Part shown: one piece after another, positions 8,046 to 16,320 of the stretch
Numbering within the stretch: the first letter of the stretch is position 1
Layout of the letters: every line of letters starts with the position of its first letter
Origin: Sphingomonas sp. UV9
GTDB lineage: Bacteria > Pseudomonadota > Alphaproteobacteria > Sphingomonadales > Sphingomonadaceae
Direction of reading: 5' to 3'
NCBI RefSeq assembly: GCF_004101245.1
Contig: NZ_SCIN01000001.1
Span: 1,192,784 to 1,256,783 of the forward strand
Length of the DNA stretch: 64,000 bases
The notes under the pieces: generated by a model
The model's input: only the letters and a program-made list of their open reading frames with translations
Database searches by the model: none
Told to the model about the DNA's origin: nothing
Position numbers and translations under genes: made by a program

Positions 8046-8450
8046 GTGATAAGATTAATTTACATCAGCACCGCGCGTAGCGTGCTGTCAGAACAGGAGC
8101 TGGATGAGATCCTGCGAGTGTCGCGCCGGAACAATCAGGCGGTGGAGGTCACAGGCCTTTTGATCGTTGGAGGACGCCGATTCCTACAGGCTCTCGAAGG
8201 TCCTGCAGAAGCCGTCATGAAGACCTATGACCGTATCAAGGCCGATGGTCGGCACTTTGCCGCTGTGATATTGAGCGATCGGGAGATTGCCAAGCGCAGC
8301 TTTTCCGAATGGGCGATGGGCTATCAACCGGCTGGCATGCCGCGTGCCGAAGGCACCGTCGCCAATGACGTAGCCGAACTTATCGCGCCGATAACAGATC
8401 CAATCGTGTATGCTTATTTCGCAGAATTCGCGAAGAAACACGCCGCCTGA
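8046..8450 (+). CDS. BLUF-domain blue-light photoreceptor
   Basis: Short BLUF protein (134 residues) that senses blue light through bound FAD. All key positions are visible: the flavin tyrosine in RLIYIST, the asparagine in RRNNQAVEVTG, the switch glutamine in FLQALEG, and the Trp/Met pair in RSFSEWAMGY. The domain takes residues 1-95 and leaves a 40-residue helical tail (VANDVAELIAPITDPIVYAYFAEFA) as the probable output/oligomerisation region; there is no EAL or other effector domain, so it must act through a partner. GTG start is supported by GGAGG at 8035. Lies divergent from a Crp/Fnr regulator and near a diguanylate cyclase, either of which might be its partner (inference). Confidence 0.93.
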   Translation: MIRLIYISTARSVLSEQELDEILRVSRRNNQAVEVTGLLIVGGRRFLQALEGPAEAVMKTYDRIKADGRHFAAVILSDREIAKRSFSEWAMGYQPAGMPRAEGTVANDVAELIAPITDPIVYAYFAEFAKKHAA

Positions 8451-8681
8451 ACCACTGATCATTTTCGCGGCCCGGATTACGGGCGCAAGCGTCCGGATGT
8501 GAGCGACCTGCGCCTGTTGTACCAGCCGTTTACTGGTGCCGGTCGTGGGGATGCACCTGCACGATCGCTTTAAAGCTGCGTTCTCGCACCACAGGCGTCG
8601 CGTCCGCGAAAGTCCGGTATGGGAAGCAATGTGCGAATCAATCGACCACGATGGCGGTCGAGATAGAGTCTTGCCGCCCCG

Positions 8682-8999
8682 TCACGATGCGTGCGGCTTA
8701 CCGTCTGCCGTTTGCCATGGGGCATGGCCCTCGTCAGTAGCCTCTCGCACAGCCGTGATGTCTGACGCCCTAACGTCAATCAAACCGATTTCGGCGCCGT
8801 TTATTGTAAATCTTCGACGAACAGCCCGATTCAAAAGCTCTTGGCGGCCGTCATCATCGAGATCACGGCCATCGTGCAGCAAGCGCTCGTGGGCTGATGC
8901 CGATAGTACACCTCGGACTACCAACACCTTCGGCAGAAATACCCCCGGAAGCCCCCCGTCATCGACTGTGAATTCAAACTGTCGATCAGCATGCATCAT
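8682..8999 (-). CDS. Hypothetical protein
   Basis: A 105-residue soluble protein of unknown function. The ATG at 8999 (MMHADRQFEFTVDDGGLPG) is preceded by AGGA five bases upstream; the open frame continues to 9068. It reads as a beta-rich N-terminal half (FLPKVLVVRGVLSAS) and a charged middle (HDGRDLDDDGRQELLNRAVRRRFTING) with an aspartate-rich segment. I recognise no domain. It stands alone between the BLUF gene and two small membrane proteins. The ribosome-binding site is the main support that it is real. Confidence 0.45.
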   Translation of the reverse strand: MMHADRQFEFTVDDGGLPGVFLPKVLVVRGVLSASAHERLLHDGRDLDDDGRQELLNRAVRRRFTINGAEIGLIDVRASDITAVREATDEGHAPWQTADGKPHAS

Positions 9000-9127
9000 G
9001 TCGTTCCTAAATGTGAAACGTTCTCCAATCCTCGAGCTACGGCCAAGCTTCGGATGAAGATGCAGCACGTGTGAGGCGCGTATGCGTAAGCGATCGTCCC
9101 CGCTTCCTGTGCGCCTTGGGAATGGCC

Positions 9128-9181
9128 GGGTTGGGAAGGAAAACGGACTGGCCGCTATTGGAAAGACAGATGGCGTTAGTG
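9128..9181 (+). repeat. Degenerate hairpin repeat, type I, copy C
   Basis: GGTTGGGAAGGAAAACGGACTGGCCGCT... matches copies A and B in its first 30 bases and then diverges. Lies upstream of the small membrane protein gene at 9266. Confidence 0.6.
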
Positions 9182-9265
9182 GACGCTGCCGGACGCTGCG
9201 GCCTCCTCAAAAGGTTCGAATATCGGGAACTGCCGGATCTGGAGAAAACCGCGGCGTTCATCCGG

Positions 9266-9511
9266 CTACGAGTGCATTCTAGCCATCAAGTACATCAGCA
9301 ACAGCAAGACGGCGATCGTGATGACGATGAGCATCGCGATTGGGAAGAGCAACCCGGCGCTGTTGTCGTGCCGCCAAGCCAGCATGAGAAACGTTGCTAT
9401 CACGCCTATCGTAAGCCCACGCGGACCGAAGGCAACGCTTCCTACACCGACAATCAGGACAGCCAAGCCAACTGAAACCCCAACGCGCGAAGCTGTTTTT
9501 GAGGGTTCCAT
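9266..9511 (-). CDS. Small membrane protein of unknown function
   Basis: About 81 residues from the ATG at 9511 (MEPSKTASRVG); ATGs at 9556 and 9550 are alternatives and no ribosome-binding site settles it. Three hydrophobic segments fill most of the length (VSVGLAVLIVGVGSVAFG, LTIGVIATFLMLAW, LFPIAMLIVITIAVLLLLMYLM), giving an inner-membrane protein with short loops. No charged catalytic residues inside the membrane parts. A similar small membrane protein lies 130 bp upstream on the same strand. Confidence 0.55.
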   Translation of the reverse strand: MEPSKTASRVGVSVGLAVLIVGVGSVAFGPRGLTIGVIATFLMLAWRHDNSAGLLFPIAMLIVITIAVLLLLMYLMARMHS

Positions 9512-9627
9512 CGGTCTGACGATGTCACCGACGAGCGTGAGGCGCAACATAAGCATGCCTGCCGATGCCGATCCCCTGGAGTTTAGACGGCGGTAACAAT
9601 CCCGCGAGGAGTAGAATTTCGGGAATG

Positions 9628-9660
9628 TTGGGGTTGGGAAGGTTAGCGGACGTCCCGATG
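9628..9660 (+). repeat. Degenerate hairpin repeat, type I, truncated copy D
   Basis: GGGGTTGGGAAGGTTAGCGGACG matches the left half of copies A-C; the right half is replaced by the end of the gene at 9643. Confidence 0.45.
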
Positions 9661-9918
9661 CCGCTTCATCGCGGCAACATAAACCATCGGGACGTAGACG
9701 CAGCTACCCAAAATCGTGATGCCAACTGCCGGGAGGGAAACCCACAAGCTCGACGGCCCGTGAAGACCGATGATCGCGCAAATCAGCACTGCTACGATGG
9801 CAGGTATCGTCCAGATGGCTGCATCATGCCAAATGCCCCCAAGGAGGAAGCCAACAGCGTCAGGCCGAGAGGCCGCGTCCGCCCGCATTGCAAGTCGATC
9901 GTGATATCCTTGGATCAT
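9643..9918 (-). CDS. Small membrane protein of unknown function
   Basis: A 91-residue protein with a soluble N-terminus (MIQGYHDRLAMRADAASRPDA), a possible first hydrophobic stretch (VGFLLGGIWHDA) and two good membrane helices (IWTIPAIVAVLICAIIGLHG; LWVSLPAVGITILGSCVYVPMVYVAAM) ending in a basic tail KRHRDVR. Its 3' end overlaps truncated repeat copy D. An ATG at 9888 is an alternative start. No family recognised. Confidence 0.5.
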   Translation of the reverse strand: MIQGYHDRLAMRADAASRPDAVGFLLGGIWHDAAIWTIPAIVAVLICAIIGLHGPSSLWVSLPAVGITILGSCVYVPMVYVAAMKRHRDVR

Positions 9919-10328
9919 AACCCATATGTCTCACGGACACTCAATGTCGGAAATTGGGCGAAGGCACCCTGCCTTCCGGCTTCCGGCCAGACCCAAAATT
10001 GGACGTTCAGGCCGCCCTGCTCGCTTCCCAGCTTCGGCCGTTCATTCATGTAGACTGATCCGCTCGCCGTAAGCGACGTGTTGAGGAAGCGGAACGGCGA
10101 AAAGTGGGACAAAGCCGTCGTTTAGGCGCAGTAGGCTGACCGGCGGCTATCGCCAGATTCGGCCGTTCGCAAGCCGATCTCTCGTCCTACCTCCTATACG
10201 CCAGATGGGTGGATAGCTGCCCGTCCGCCTTCAGGGGGTATAGGTAAAAGCGCAGCGCATGTTGGTCGGTGAAGCCACAGTGGCAGATATGCGCCTCATT
10301 TCGTTCAGGTCCCGTTTGCTCCGCACCG
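9919..10328. other. Intergenic region with type II repeat
   Basis: About 410 bp between the 9643 gene and the LysR gene. The first third holds the type II repeat; 10080-10328 shows no gene, terminator or clear hairpin. Confidence 0.45.
9985..10055. repeat. Degenerate intergenic repeat, type II, copy 2
   Basis: Pairs with 3610-3680: shared GGACGTTCA, CTTCCCAGCTTCGG and CATTCATG blocks. On the minus strand it reads MNERPKLGSEQ, against MNQRPKLGNEG for copy 1. Confidence 0.6.
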
Positions 10329-11237
10329 CTAAAGACCTAGCGGACGAAGTTCGCGAATGAGGTCGATCAACAGCTTCAGGCCGGTCGGCACCTGATGACG
10401 GCTGGAATAATAGACATGGTAGGCCGGGCCTGTCGTCGCCCAGTCATCGAGTACCGGCCGCAGCTCCCCGCGCGCGATATAGGGGGCGAAGGTTGGCTCC
10501 ATGCCGTACATCAGTCCGGTACCGCCGAGCGCCATGGCCAGCATCGCTCGCCCCCCGTTCACGAGGATCTTGCTCGCCACCGGGACCGAGAATTCACCCT
10601 CGGGACCCTCGAACTCCCAACGGTAGATATGCGCATTGCCGAGCCGGACGCCGAGACAGTGGTGATGCTCCAGGTCCGAAGGGTGCTGCGGAACGCCGAA
10701 CTTTTCGAGATAGGCCGGCGACGCGACGACCACCCAGCGAAGCTCACCCGACAGGCGCTGTGCCACCATGTCTTCGGGCACCGTTCCGCCGTAACGGATC
10801 CCGGCGTCGAAGCCGTCTTCGATGACGTCCGTCATTTGGTCCCGCGCGGTGATATCGATCTCGATATCGGGATATCGCTCCATGAAAACCGGCATGATCG
10901 GCGCCAGCAACAAGGGCGCCGCTTCAGCCGCCACGTTGAGACGAACCCGTCCGGTCGGCGCGTCGCGATAGCGGTTGAGGCCCTCGACAGCTTGATCGAT
11001 CGTGCCGAACGGCTCAGCCACCTTGTCACGCAGTTCCTCGCCGGCGGCCGTCAACGTGACGCTCCGGTTCGTGCGGTGGAGGAGGCGGACGCCGAGCCGT
11101 GCCTCGAGCCCCTTCAAGGCATGACTGAGCGCCGATGCGCTGACGCCGAGTTCGAGCCCGGCCAGCCGGAAACTACGATGCCGGGAGATTGCCAGGAAAT
11201 AGGTCAGGTCGGCGAGGTCGGATCGGCTGGTCGGCAT
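10329..11237 (-). CDS. LysR family transcriptional regulator
   Basis: A 302-residue DNA-binding regulator. The N-terminal winged HTH occupies about residues 5-65 (LTYFLAISRHRSFRLAGLELGVSASALSHALKGLEARLGVRLL, with HRTNRSVTLTAAGEEL closing it), and a periplasmic-binding-like effector domain fills 90-300 (RLNVAAEAAPLLLAPIMPVFMERYPDIEIDI; DAGIRYGG; ALGGTGLMYGMEP). The end is RELRPLGL. This subgroup often controls neighbouring oxidoreductase and efflux genes. The palindromes at 12032-12110 and 22623-22639 are candidate targets. Downstream-oriented away from the lipoprotein gene at 11322 on the same strand (84 bp apart), so the two may be co-transcribed. Confidence 0.92.
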   Translation of the reverse strand: MPTSRSDLADLTYFLAISRHRSFRLAGLELGVSASALSHALKGLEARLGVRLLHRTNRSVTLTAAGEELRDKVAEPFGTIDQAVEGLNRYRDAPTGRVRLNVAAEAAPLLLAPIMPVFMERYPDIEIDITARDQMTDVIEDGFDAGIRYGGTVPEDMVAQRLSGELRWVVVASPAYLEKFGVPQHPSDLEHHHCLGVRLGNAHIYRWEFEGPEGEFSVPVASKILVNGGRAMLAMALGGTGLMYGMEPTFAPYIARGELRPVLDDWATTGPAYHVYYSSRHQVPTGLKLLIDLIRELRPLGL

Positions 11238-11321
11238 GGTGTATCCTGCGCTCTATGGTTTCGCCTCGCAAGCGATCGACCGGCGGCTGCGGGATCGACA
11301 GGGACGTCCTCGCTTGGAGGA

Positions 11322-11828
11322 TCAGCGTTTCGTCGGAGGAGCAACGCGCCGTCGGATCGTGACCTTCACGGCACCGGGTCTCGAGAGATCGGCGTAAGTC
11401 CCGTCGATCCGACCGAGGATCACGAGGCCAGGAGAGTGCGGGCCATCCTTGTGGTAGAGCGCGATGTTCCGCCAAGGCGCGTAATAGCCGATCTCTCCGG
11501 CGCGGGGCGTGACCGAGGCCGGTGCGCCGTCGAGGGTCAGCGGTCGGGGCAAGGTGGCGACCTTTTCCGTCGCTGCATAATCGGTCAGCGTCAGGTCGAG
11601 CGGCAACTGCGCGAGAAAATCGCGTGACGACGGGGTGTCTGCGATCTGCGCGGTCCATAGCTGGGTCCCGGCACCAATTTCGATGGTCGTCATTGCTCGT
11701 GTCTCTCGGACGCTGTTTTCATTGGATATCACGGCGTTGGTTGCCTTCGCGGTCGCTGCGGGTTGGCCGCAGGCCGTCAGCAGAGCCAACAGACAGAGAA
11801 GGGGGCGTCTTGCCTCGATAGTGCGCAT
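11322..11828 (-). CDS. Lipoprotein with cyclophilin-like domain
   Basis: A 168-residue lipoprotein. The ATG at 11828 (MRTIEARRPLL) follows a GGAAGG ribosome-binding site; it opens with a lipobox (LLALLTAC, acylated Cys near residue 20). The mature domain (TTIEIGAGTQLWTAQIADTPSSRDFLAQLPLDLTLTDY; EIGYYAPWRNIALYHKD; GLVILGRIDG) has the hallmark pattern of the cyclophilin_like fold proteins that resemble peptidyl-prolyl isomerases but lack proven activity. The frame is open upstream to 11945 but that part is not protein-like. Next to a LysR gene and divergent from an MFS pump. Confidence 0.85.
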   Translation of the reverse strand: MRTIEARRPLLCLLALLTACGQPAATAKATNAVISNENSVRETRAMTTIEIGAGTQLWTAQIADTPSSRDFLAQLPLDLTLTDYAATEKVATLPRPLTLDGAPASVTPRAGEIGYYAPWRNIALYHKDGPHSPGLVILGRIDGTYADLSRPGAVKVTIRRRVAPPTKR

Positions 11829-12200
11829 GGTCACCTTCCCCCCCTTACGTCCTCGTGGCGCGCTACCGCCGGAGCACCGCCAGGCCCGATCCGAAGCCGA
11901 AGCGTCGCGATTTGCTCGCTTGCGCATCGGCAATGGCGGCTTCAAGCGCGGCGATCGTCGGCCGGCATGTGTGTCGATCGTGATCTAATGGCGCCCCCCC
12001 GCCCGAACAACACGACCTTGCGTTGATGTTATGATGAGCAGCGTTCAGCATGCGACAGTGTCCACGCCACGTAACGGCCGTCATGACGCCTGCTCATCAG
12101 GGCGTTGAGCAGCGGCCATGCCACGATCGCGCGGGCGGATCGTAGGACAGTCCTTTCCCATCGATCGGGCACATCGATCGTCCGGCGGTCCCAATAAGGT
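11829..12200. other. Divergent promoter region
   Basis: About 370 bp between the leftward lipoprotein gene and the rightward MFS gene. It contains a C-run (11993-12000) and the imperfect palindromes described at 12032-12110. No gene seen. Confidence 0.5.
12032..12110. promoter_or_regulatory. Candidate LysR operator pair upstream of the MFS gene
   Basis: TGATGAGCAGCGTTCAGCA (12032-12050) is an imperfect inverted repeat, and GCTCA (12092-12096)/TGAGC (12106-12110) is a second dyad. Both share the GATGAGC/GCTCATC half-site with the perfect palindrome at 22623-22639 before the SDR gene. Binding by the regulator at 10329-11237 is inference. Confidence 0.35.
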
Positions 12201-13403
12201 ATGGTCTTGGATATCGAACCACAGGCGCGCGCCGAGCGCGACACGCTGCCGATCGGCGCGCTCATCCTGCTCGCGCTGACCGGGTTCACCGCGATCGTGA
12301 CCGAGACGCTGCCGGCCGGTCTCCTGCCGCAGGTCGCCGATGACCTCGACATATCGCGTGCGCTCGCGGGCCAGATGGTCACGGTCTATGCCGTCGGATC
12401 GGTGATGGCGGCGATCCCGCTGGTCAGTTTCACGCAGAGCTATGCGCGCAAGCCACTTCTGCTCGCGGCGATCATCGGCCTGCTGGTGTTCGATGTCGTG
12501 ACCGCGCTATCGCACAACTATGCGATCACGCTTGTCGCGCGGTTTGCGGCGGGCGTTGCGGCCGGGCTCGGCTGGGGCATTCTCGGAGGCTATGCGCGCC
12601 GGCTGGTGGTGGATCGGCTCAAGGGCCGGGCGCTCGCGCTGGCGATGATCGGCACGCCGCTGGCGCTGTCGGTGGGCGTGCCGTCGGGCACGTTCGCGGG
12701 CGGGGCGATCGGGTGGCGAACCGCGTTCCTGGTGCTCGCGGGGCTAGCGCTTTGCCTCGCCGGGGCGGTGGCGTGGAAAATGCCGGACAGCGCCGGACAG
12801 CCGCCCGAGCACAAGCTGTCGAACCTGGCCGTGCTGCGGATGCCGGGCGTCGCGCCGATCCTCGTCACCGCGTTCGCGTGGGTGACGGCGCATTACATCC
12901 TCTACACTTATGTCGCGCCGTATGCGGAGTGGGCGGGCGATGGTGACCGGGTGAGCCTGTTGCTGCTGGTGTTCGGATGCGCAGCGCTTGCCGGGATCTG
13001 GATCGCGGGTGCCGCCGTCGACCGCCATCTGCGCCTCCACGTCCTCGCCAGTCTTGCGGTGTTCGCCGGTGCGACCGCGGTGCTCGGCTTTCTCCCGCAC
13101 AGCGATGGAGTCCTGATTGTCGGCGTCGTCCTTTGGGGGCTGACGTTCGGCGGCGCTGCGACCTCGATCCAGACGGCGGCCTCCGACGCGGCGGGCAAAG
13201 GCGTCGATATCGTCGGTGCGATGCTGACGACGGTCTGGAATGTGAGCATCGCGTGCGGCGGCGCGGTCGGCGCGCTGATCTATCGCAGTGCGGGGGTCTC
13301 GGCGTTTTTCCCGGCGATGCTGGCCCTACTCGGCGTCGCCTTTGCGATTGCCTACGCCGCGTCAGCCAATGGTTTTACGCCGGGTGCGCGTACCGAACAC
13401 TGA
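12201..13403 (+). CDS. MFS transporter (DHA1-type efflux pump)
   Basis: A 400-residue inner-membrane transporter with twelve hydrophobic segments, of the drug:H+ antiporter-1 kind. Seen are the first helix (LPIGALILLALTGFTAIVTETLPAGLLPQVADDL, typical of the AraJ/sugar-efflux group), the loop 2-3 motif (SYARKPLLLA) and the motif C-like GIGxxxGP-related stretch in ARFAAGVAAGLGWGILGGYARR. Substrate unknown. Divergent from the LysR/lipoprotein pair and convergent with the molybdenum-enzyme operon. Upstream region carries the candidate operators. Ends in GFTPGARTEH. Confidence 0.88.
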   Translation: MVLDIEPQARAERDTLPIGALILLALTGFTAIVTETLPAGLLPQVADDLDISRALAGQMVTVYAVGSVMAAIPLVSFTQSYARKPLLLAAIIGLLVFDVVTALSHNYAITLVARFAAGVAAGLGWGILGGYARRLVVDRLKGRALALAMIGTPLALSVGVPSGTFAGGAIGWRTAFLVLAGLALCLAGAVAWKMPDSAGQPPEHKLSNLAVLRMPGVAPILVTAFAWVTAHYILYTYVAPYAEWAGDGDRVSLLLLVFGCAALAGIWIAGAAVDRHLRLHVLASLAVFAGATAVLGFLPHSDGVLIVGVVLWGLTFGGAATSIQTAASDAAGKGVDIVGAMLTTVWNVSIACGGAVGALIYRSAGVSAFFPAMLALLGVAFAIAYAASANGFTPGARTEH

Positions 13404-13454
13404 CGCGATGGGCGGCTGCGTGCATGTTTTAGCCGCGTCTGCAGGTCTATGGCG

Positions 13455-15665
13455 TCACGCGATTTCCGGCAGGCCCGCGAAGTGCTTGTCGAGCGTCACC
13501 GGATATTCGCGCACCCGAACACCGGTCGCGTTGTACACCGCGTTGGCGATCGCCGGCGCTACGCCGACCAGGCCCAGTTCGCCGACCCCCTTGGCCTTGA
13601 TCGGCGACATCGTAGCGTCAACCTCGTCGATGAAATGCGCCTCGAGATGCGGGACGTCGGCGTGGACCGGCACCTCGTAGCCGGCAAGGTCGTGATTGAC
13701 GAAGAAGCCGAAGCGGGTGTCGACGGCCATCTCCTCCATCAGCGCGGCGCCGATCCCCATCGTCATCCCGCCGATCACCTGGCTGCGCGCCGTGAGCGGA
13801 TTGAGGATGCGTCCCGCGGCGCAGACCGCCAGCATCCGGCGCACGCGGACCGCGCCGGTATAGCCGTCCACCGCAACCTCGGCGAAATGCGCGCCGACGG
13901 TCTGCTGAGCATACTCCTTGCTCAGATTGCCGAATTCCATGACATCCTCGGCGACGATCTCGCCGTCCTTGGCGGCGTCGGCGAGCGCCACCGACCGGCC
14001 CGCAGAGCTGACGCGCCCGTCCGCGAACGTCACGTCGGTCGTGTTGAAGCCCATCCGCTGTGCCACCAATTCGCGCAGCTTGGCGCAGGCGGCGTAGACG
14101 CCAGCCGTGGCCGACGCGGCGCCCGCCTGGCCGCCCGATCCGGGTGTTACTGGGAACGTGGAGTCACCGAGCTTGGCGGTCACGCGGTCGAGCGGAACGC
14201 CCATCATCTCGGCAGCGGTCTGCGCCACGATCGTGTAACTGCCCTGGCCGATGTCGGTCATGTCGGTCTCGACCGTGACGTGTCCGTCCTTGCCCAGCCG
14301 TACGCGGGCGCCGGCCTTCATGATCGGCGCACCGCGGATCGCGCTGGCGACGCCCATGCCGATCAGCCACTTGCCTTCACGCCGGCCGCCGGGTTTGGCG
14401 ACCCGCGCATTCCAGCCGAACCGGTCAGCGCCCTCTTTCAGGCACTGAACGAACGGTCGGGTCGAGAATTTGCGCTCGGGCTTTGACGGGTCGACCTGCG
14501 TGTCGTTGGCGATCCGCAGCGCGACCGGATCCATGCCGAGCTTTTCGGCAAGCTCGTCCATCGCGACTTCTAGCGCCATCATCCCCGGCGCTTCGCCCGG
14601 CGCGCGCATGGCATTGCCCTCGGCGAGATCGAGGGGGGTGAGATAGCGCCGCAACAGGCGATTCTCGCCGGCATACATCAACTGCGTCGGCAGGGTTGTC
14701 GGCTCGGTGCGGCCGCCCGCCAGGTTGCCCGACCAGCTATCGTGACCGATGGCAACGAGACGGCCGTCCTTGCTGGCGCCCAGTCGAACGCGCTGGATCG
14801 TCTTGGGCCGGTGAATGGTGTTGTTGAACATCAACGGACGCTGCAGCACGACCTTGACCGGGCGACCCGATACGCGGGCGGCGATCGCCGCCAGCGCCAG
14901 ATCGCTCTGCGTCGTGCCCTTGCCGCCAAAGCCGCCGCCGATGAAGGGCGAGTGCAGGCGGATATTCTCTTTCGGCGTGCCGATGATGAGCCCCAGGTCG
15001 CGACACCCCCAGCTCATCGACTGGATCGATGTCCAGCAGATCAGTGTATCGCCATCCCACCGCGCGATAGTCGCATGAGGCTCCATCATCGCATGTGCCT
15101 GGTCGGGGACCGTATAGGTTTCATCGACCTTTACCGGCGCGCTGGCAAAAGCGCTTGCGAAGTTGCCGACCGACGCGTTCGTCGAGCCACCGAACGGTTC
15201 TTCCGGCGCGATCGGAGCCGATGGTTTTTGTGCAGCCAGATCGAAGCGCCCCTTGCCGCGCGCATAGGAGACGCGGATCAGCGACGCCGCCGCGCGGGCC
15301 TGTTCGAAGGTATCGGCGACGACGACTGCGACCGCCTGGTGATAATGATCGACCATCGGGCCGGCCAGAATGCGTTGGGTATAGAACTCGCCTTTGCCGA
15401 TCGGGCCCGAATTCTCGTGCGTGACGACCGCCCGGACCCCGGGCGCGGCATGTGCGGCCGCGGTATCGATACGGTCGATGCGTCCCTTGCCGATCGCGGC
15501 ACCCAGGATGTAGCCATAGGCGGCATCGGGCGCGAAGTCGTGATGCTCGGCCGCGTAACGCGCCGTGCCGGTCGTCTTCAGGGGGCCTTCGACACGCGTG
15601 TGTGCGCGGCCGACCACGGTCATGCGGTCGATCGGCGTCCTGCCTGCTGGCGTGTCGAACTTCAT
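13455..15665 (-). CDS. paoC: Molybdopterin-binding subunit of aldehyde oxidoreductase (PaoC-like, intact copy)
   Basis: Catalytic large subunit (736 residues; E. coli PaoC is about 732) of a xanthine-dehydrogenase-family periplasmic aldehyde oxidoreductase that oxidises aldehydes to acids with the Mo-MCD cofactor. Seen are the N-terminal PIDRMTVVGRAHTRVEGPLKTTGTARY, the cofactor-binding GGGFGGKG, NAMRAPGEAPG, TDIGQGSYTIVAQTAAEMMG, and the catalytic base glutamate in GVGELGLVG near the C-terminus. It is the last gene of the operon and overlaps the isochorismatase-like gene by 4 bp (ATGA). It is a diverged duplicate of the frameshifted gene at 16321-18535 and could supply the active subunit in its place. 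Confidence 0.93.
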   Translation of the reverse strand: MKFDTPAGRTPIDRMTVVGRAHTRVEGPLKTTGTARYAAEHHDFAPDAAYGYILGAAIGKGRIDRIDTAAAHAAPGVRAVVTHENSGPIGKGEFYTQRILAGPMVDHYHQAVAVVVADTFEQARAAASLIRVSYARGKGRFDLAAQKPSAPIAPEEPFGGSTNASVGNFASAFASAPVKVDETYTVPDQAHAMMEPHATIARWDGDTLICWTSIQSMSWGCRDLGLIIGTPKENIRLHSPFIGGGFGGKGTTQSDLALAAIAARVSGRPVKVVLQRPLMFNNTIHRPKTIQRVRLGASKDGRLVAIGHDSWSGNLAGGRTEPTTLPTQLMYAGENRLLRRYLTPLDLAEGNAMRAPGEAPGMMALEVAMDELAEKLGMDPVALRIANDTQVDPSKPERKFSTRPFVQCLKEGADRFGWNARVAKPGGRREGKWLIGMGVASAIRGAPIMKAGARVRLGKDGHVTVETDMTDIGQGSYTIVAQTAAEMMGVPLDRVTAKLGDSTFPVTPGSGGQAGAASATAGVYAACAKLRELVAQRMGFNTTDVTFADGRVSSAGRSVALADAAKDGEIVAEDVMEFGNLSKEYAQQTVGAHFAEVAVDGYTGAVRVRRMLAVCAAGRILNPLTARSQVIGGMTMGIGAALMEEMAVDTRFGFFVNHDLAGYEVPVHADVPHLEAHFIDEVDATMSPIKAKGVGELGLVGVAPAIANAVYNATGVRVREYPVTLDKHFAGLPEIA

Positions 15666-16273
15666 GCGGATGTCTCCAGATCGGCGAGGAAGGCCTCGTG
15701 CGTCATCGGCCGCGAGAACATCGGGAAATTCTTTAAAACCGCTGCGTCCTGCTCTTCGGGACTTAACGTCGCGGTGCAGTCGGTCAGCGTGACGACGCGG
15801 AAGCCGCGCTCGTACGCGGAGCGCATCGTCGATTCGACGCAGCAGTTGGTCAGGAAACCGGCGATCGCCAGATCGGTGATGCCGCGCTGGCGGAGAATGA
15901 AGTCGATGTTGGTGCTCGCGAAACAGTCGAGGCCGCGCTTGCCCTCGATCACGATATCGCCGTCGACCGGTGCCATCGCATCGGCGATCGCCACGCCCCA
16001 GCTGTCCTTGCGGAACGCCTGCGCCTGCTTAATGCCGGCCAAAATACCATAGGCATCGGTCGGGATCTCGGGATAGCCCTCCGCGAAGCTGATCGGCGCG
16101 TGCATCACGGTCACGCCCTGCGCGCGCGCCTGTTCGACGACGGCGCGGCTGTGCGCCAGCATGTCGGTGTCGGCCATCACGGCCTTCACCGCGTCATGCT
16201 GGGCACCGCCCTCGCTGACGAAGTCGTTCAGGTACTCGATCAGCAACAGGGCGGTCTTTTCGGGTATCATCAT
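15662..16273 (-). CDS. Isochorismatase-family cysteine hydrolase
   Basis: A 203-residue cytoplasmic hydrolase of the isochorismatase/nicotinamidase fold. The ATG at 16273 is chosen because GGGAG lies five bases upstream. The catalytic triad is visible: Asp in LLIEYLNDFVSEGG (family D in DxQxxF; here N-D-F), Lys in IVIEGKRGLDCFAST, and Cys in AGFLTNCCVESTMRSAYERGF. Substrate unknown; such enzymes cleave amides or vinyl ethers. It sits between two paoC-like genes in one transcription unit, with a 4-bp overlap to the downstream one and 47 bp from the upstream one, so a role in the same catabolic or detoxification step is likely. Confidence 0.88.
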   Translation of the reverse strand: MMIPEKTALLLIEYLNDFVSEGGAQHDAVKAVMADTDMLAHSRAVVEQARAQGVTVMHAPISFAEGYPEIPTDAYGILAGIKQAQAFRKDSWGVAIADAMAPVDGDIVIEGKRGLDCFASTNIDFILRQRGITDLAIAGFLTNCCVESTMRSAYERGFRVVTLTDCTATLSPEEQDAAVLKNFPMFSRPMTHEAFLADLETSA

Positions 16274-16320
16274 CTTGTCTCCCATTCGCCCCAGATCGCA
16301 GTCGACCAGTCTGACGTGGC

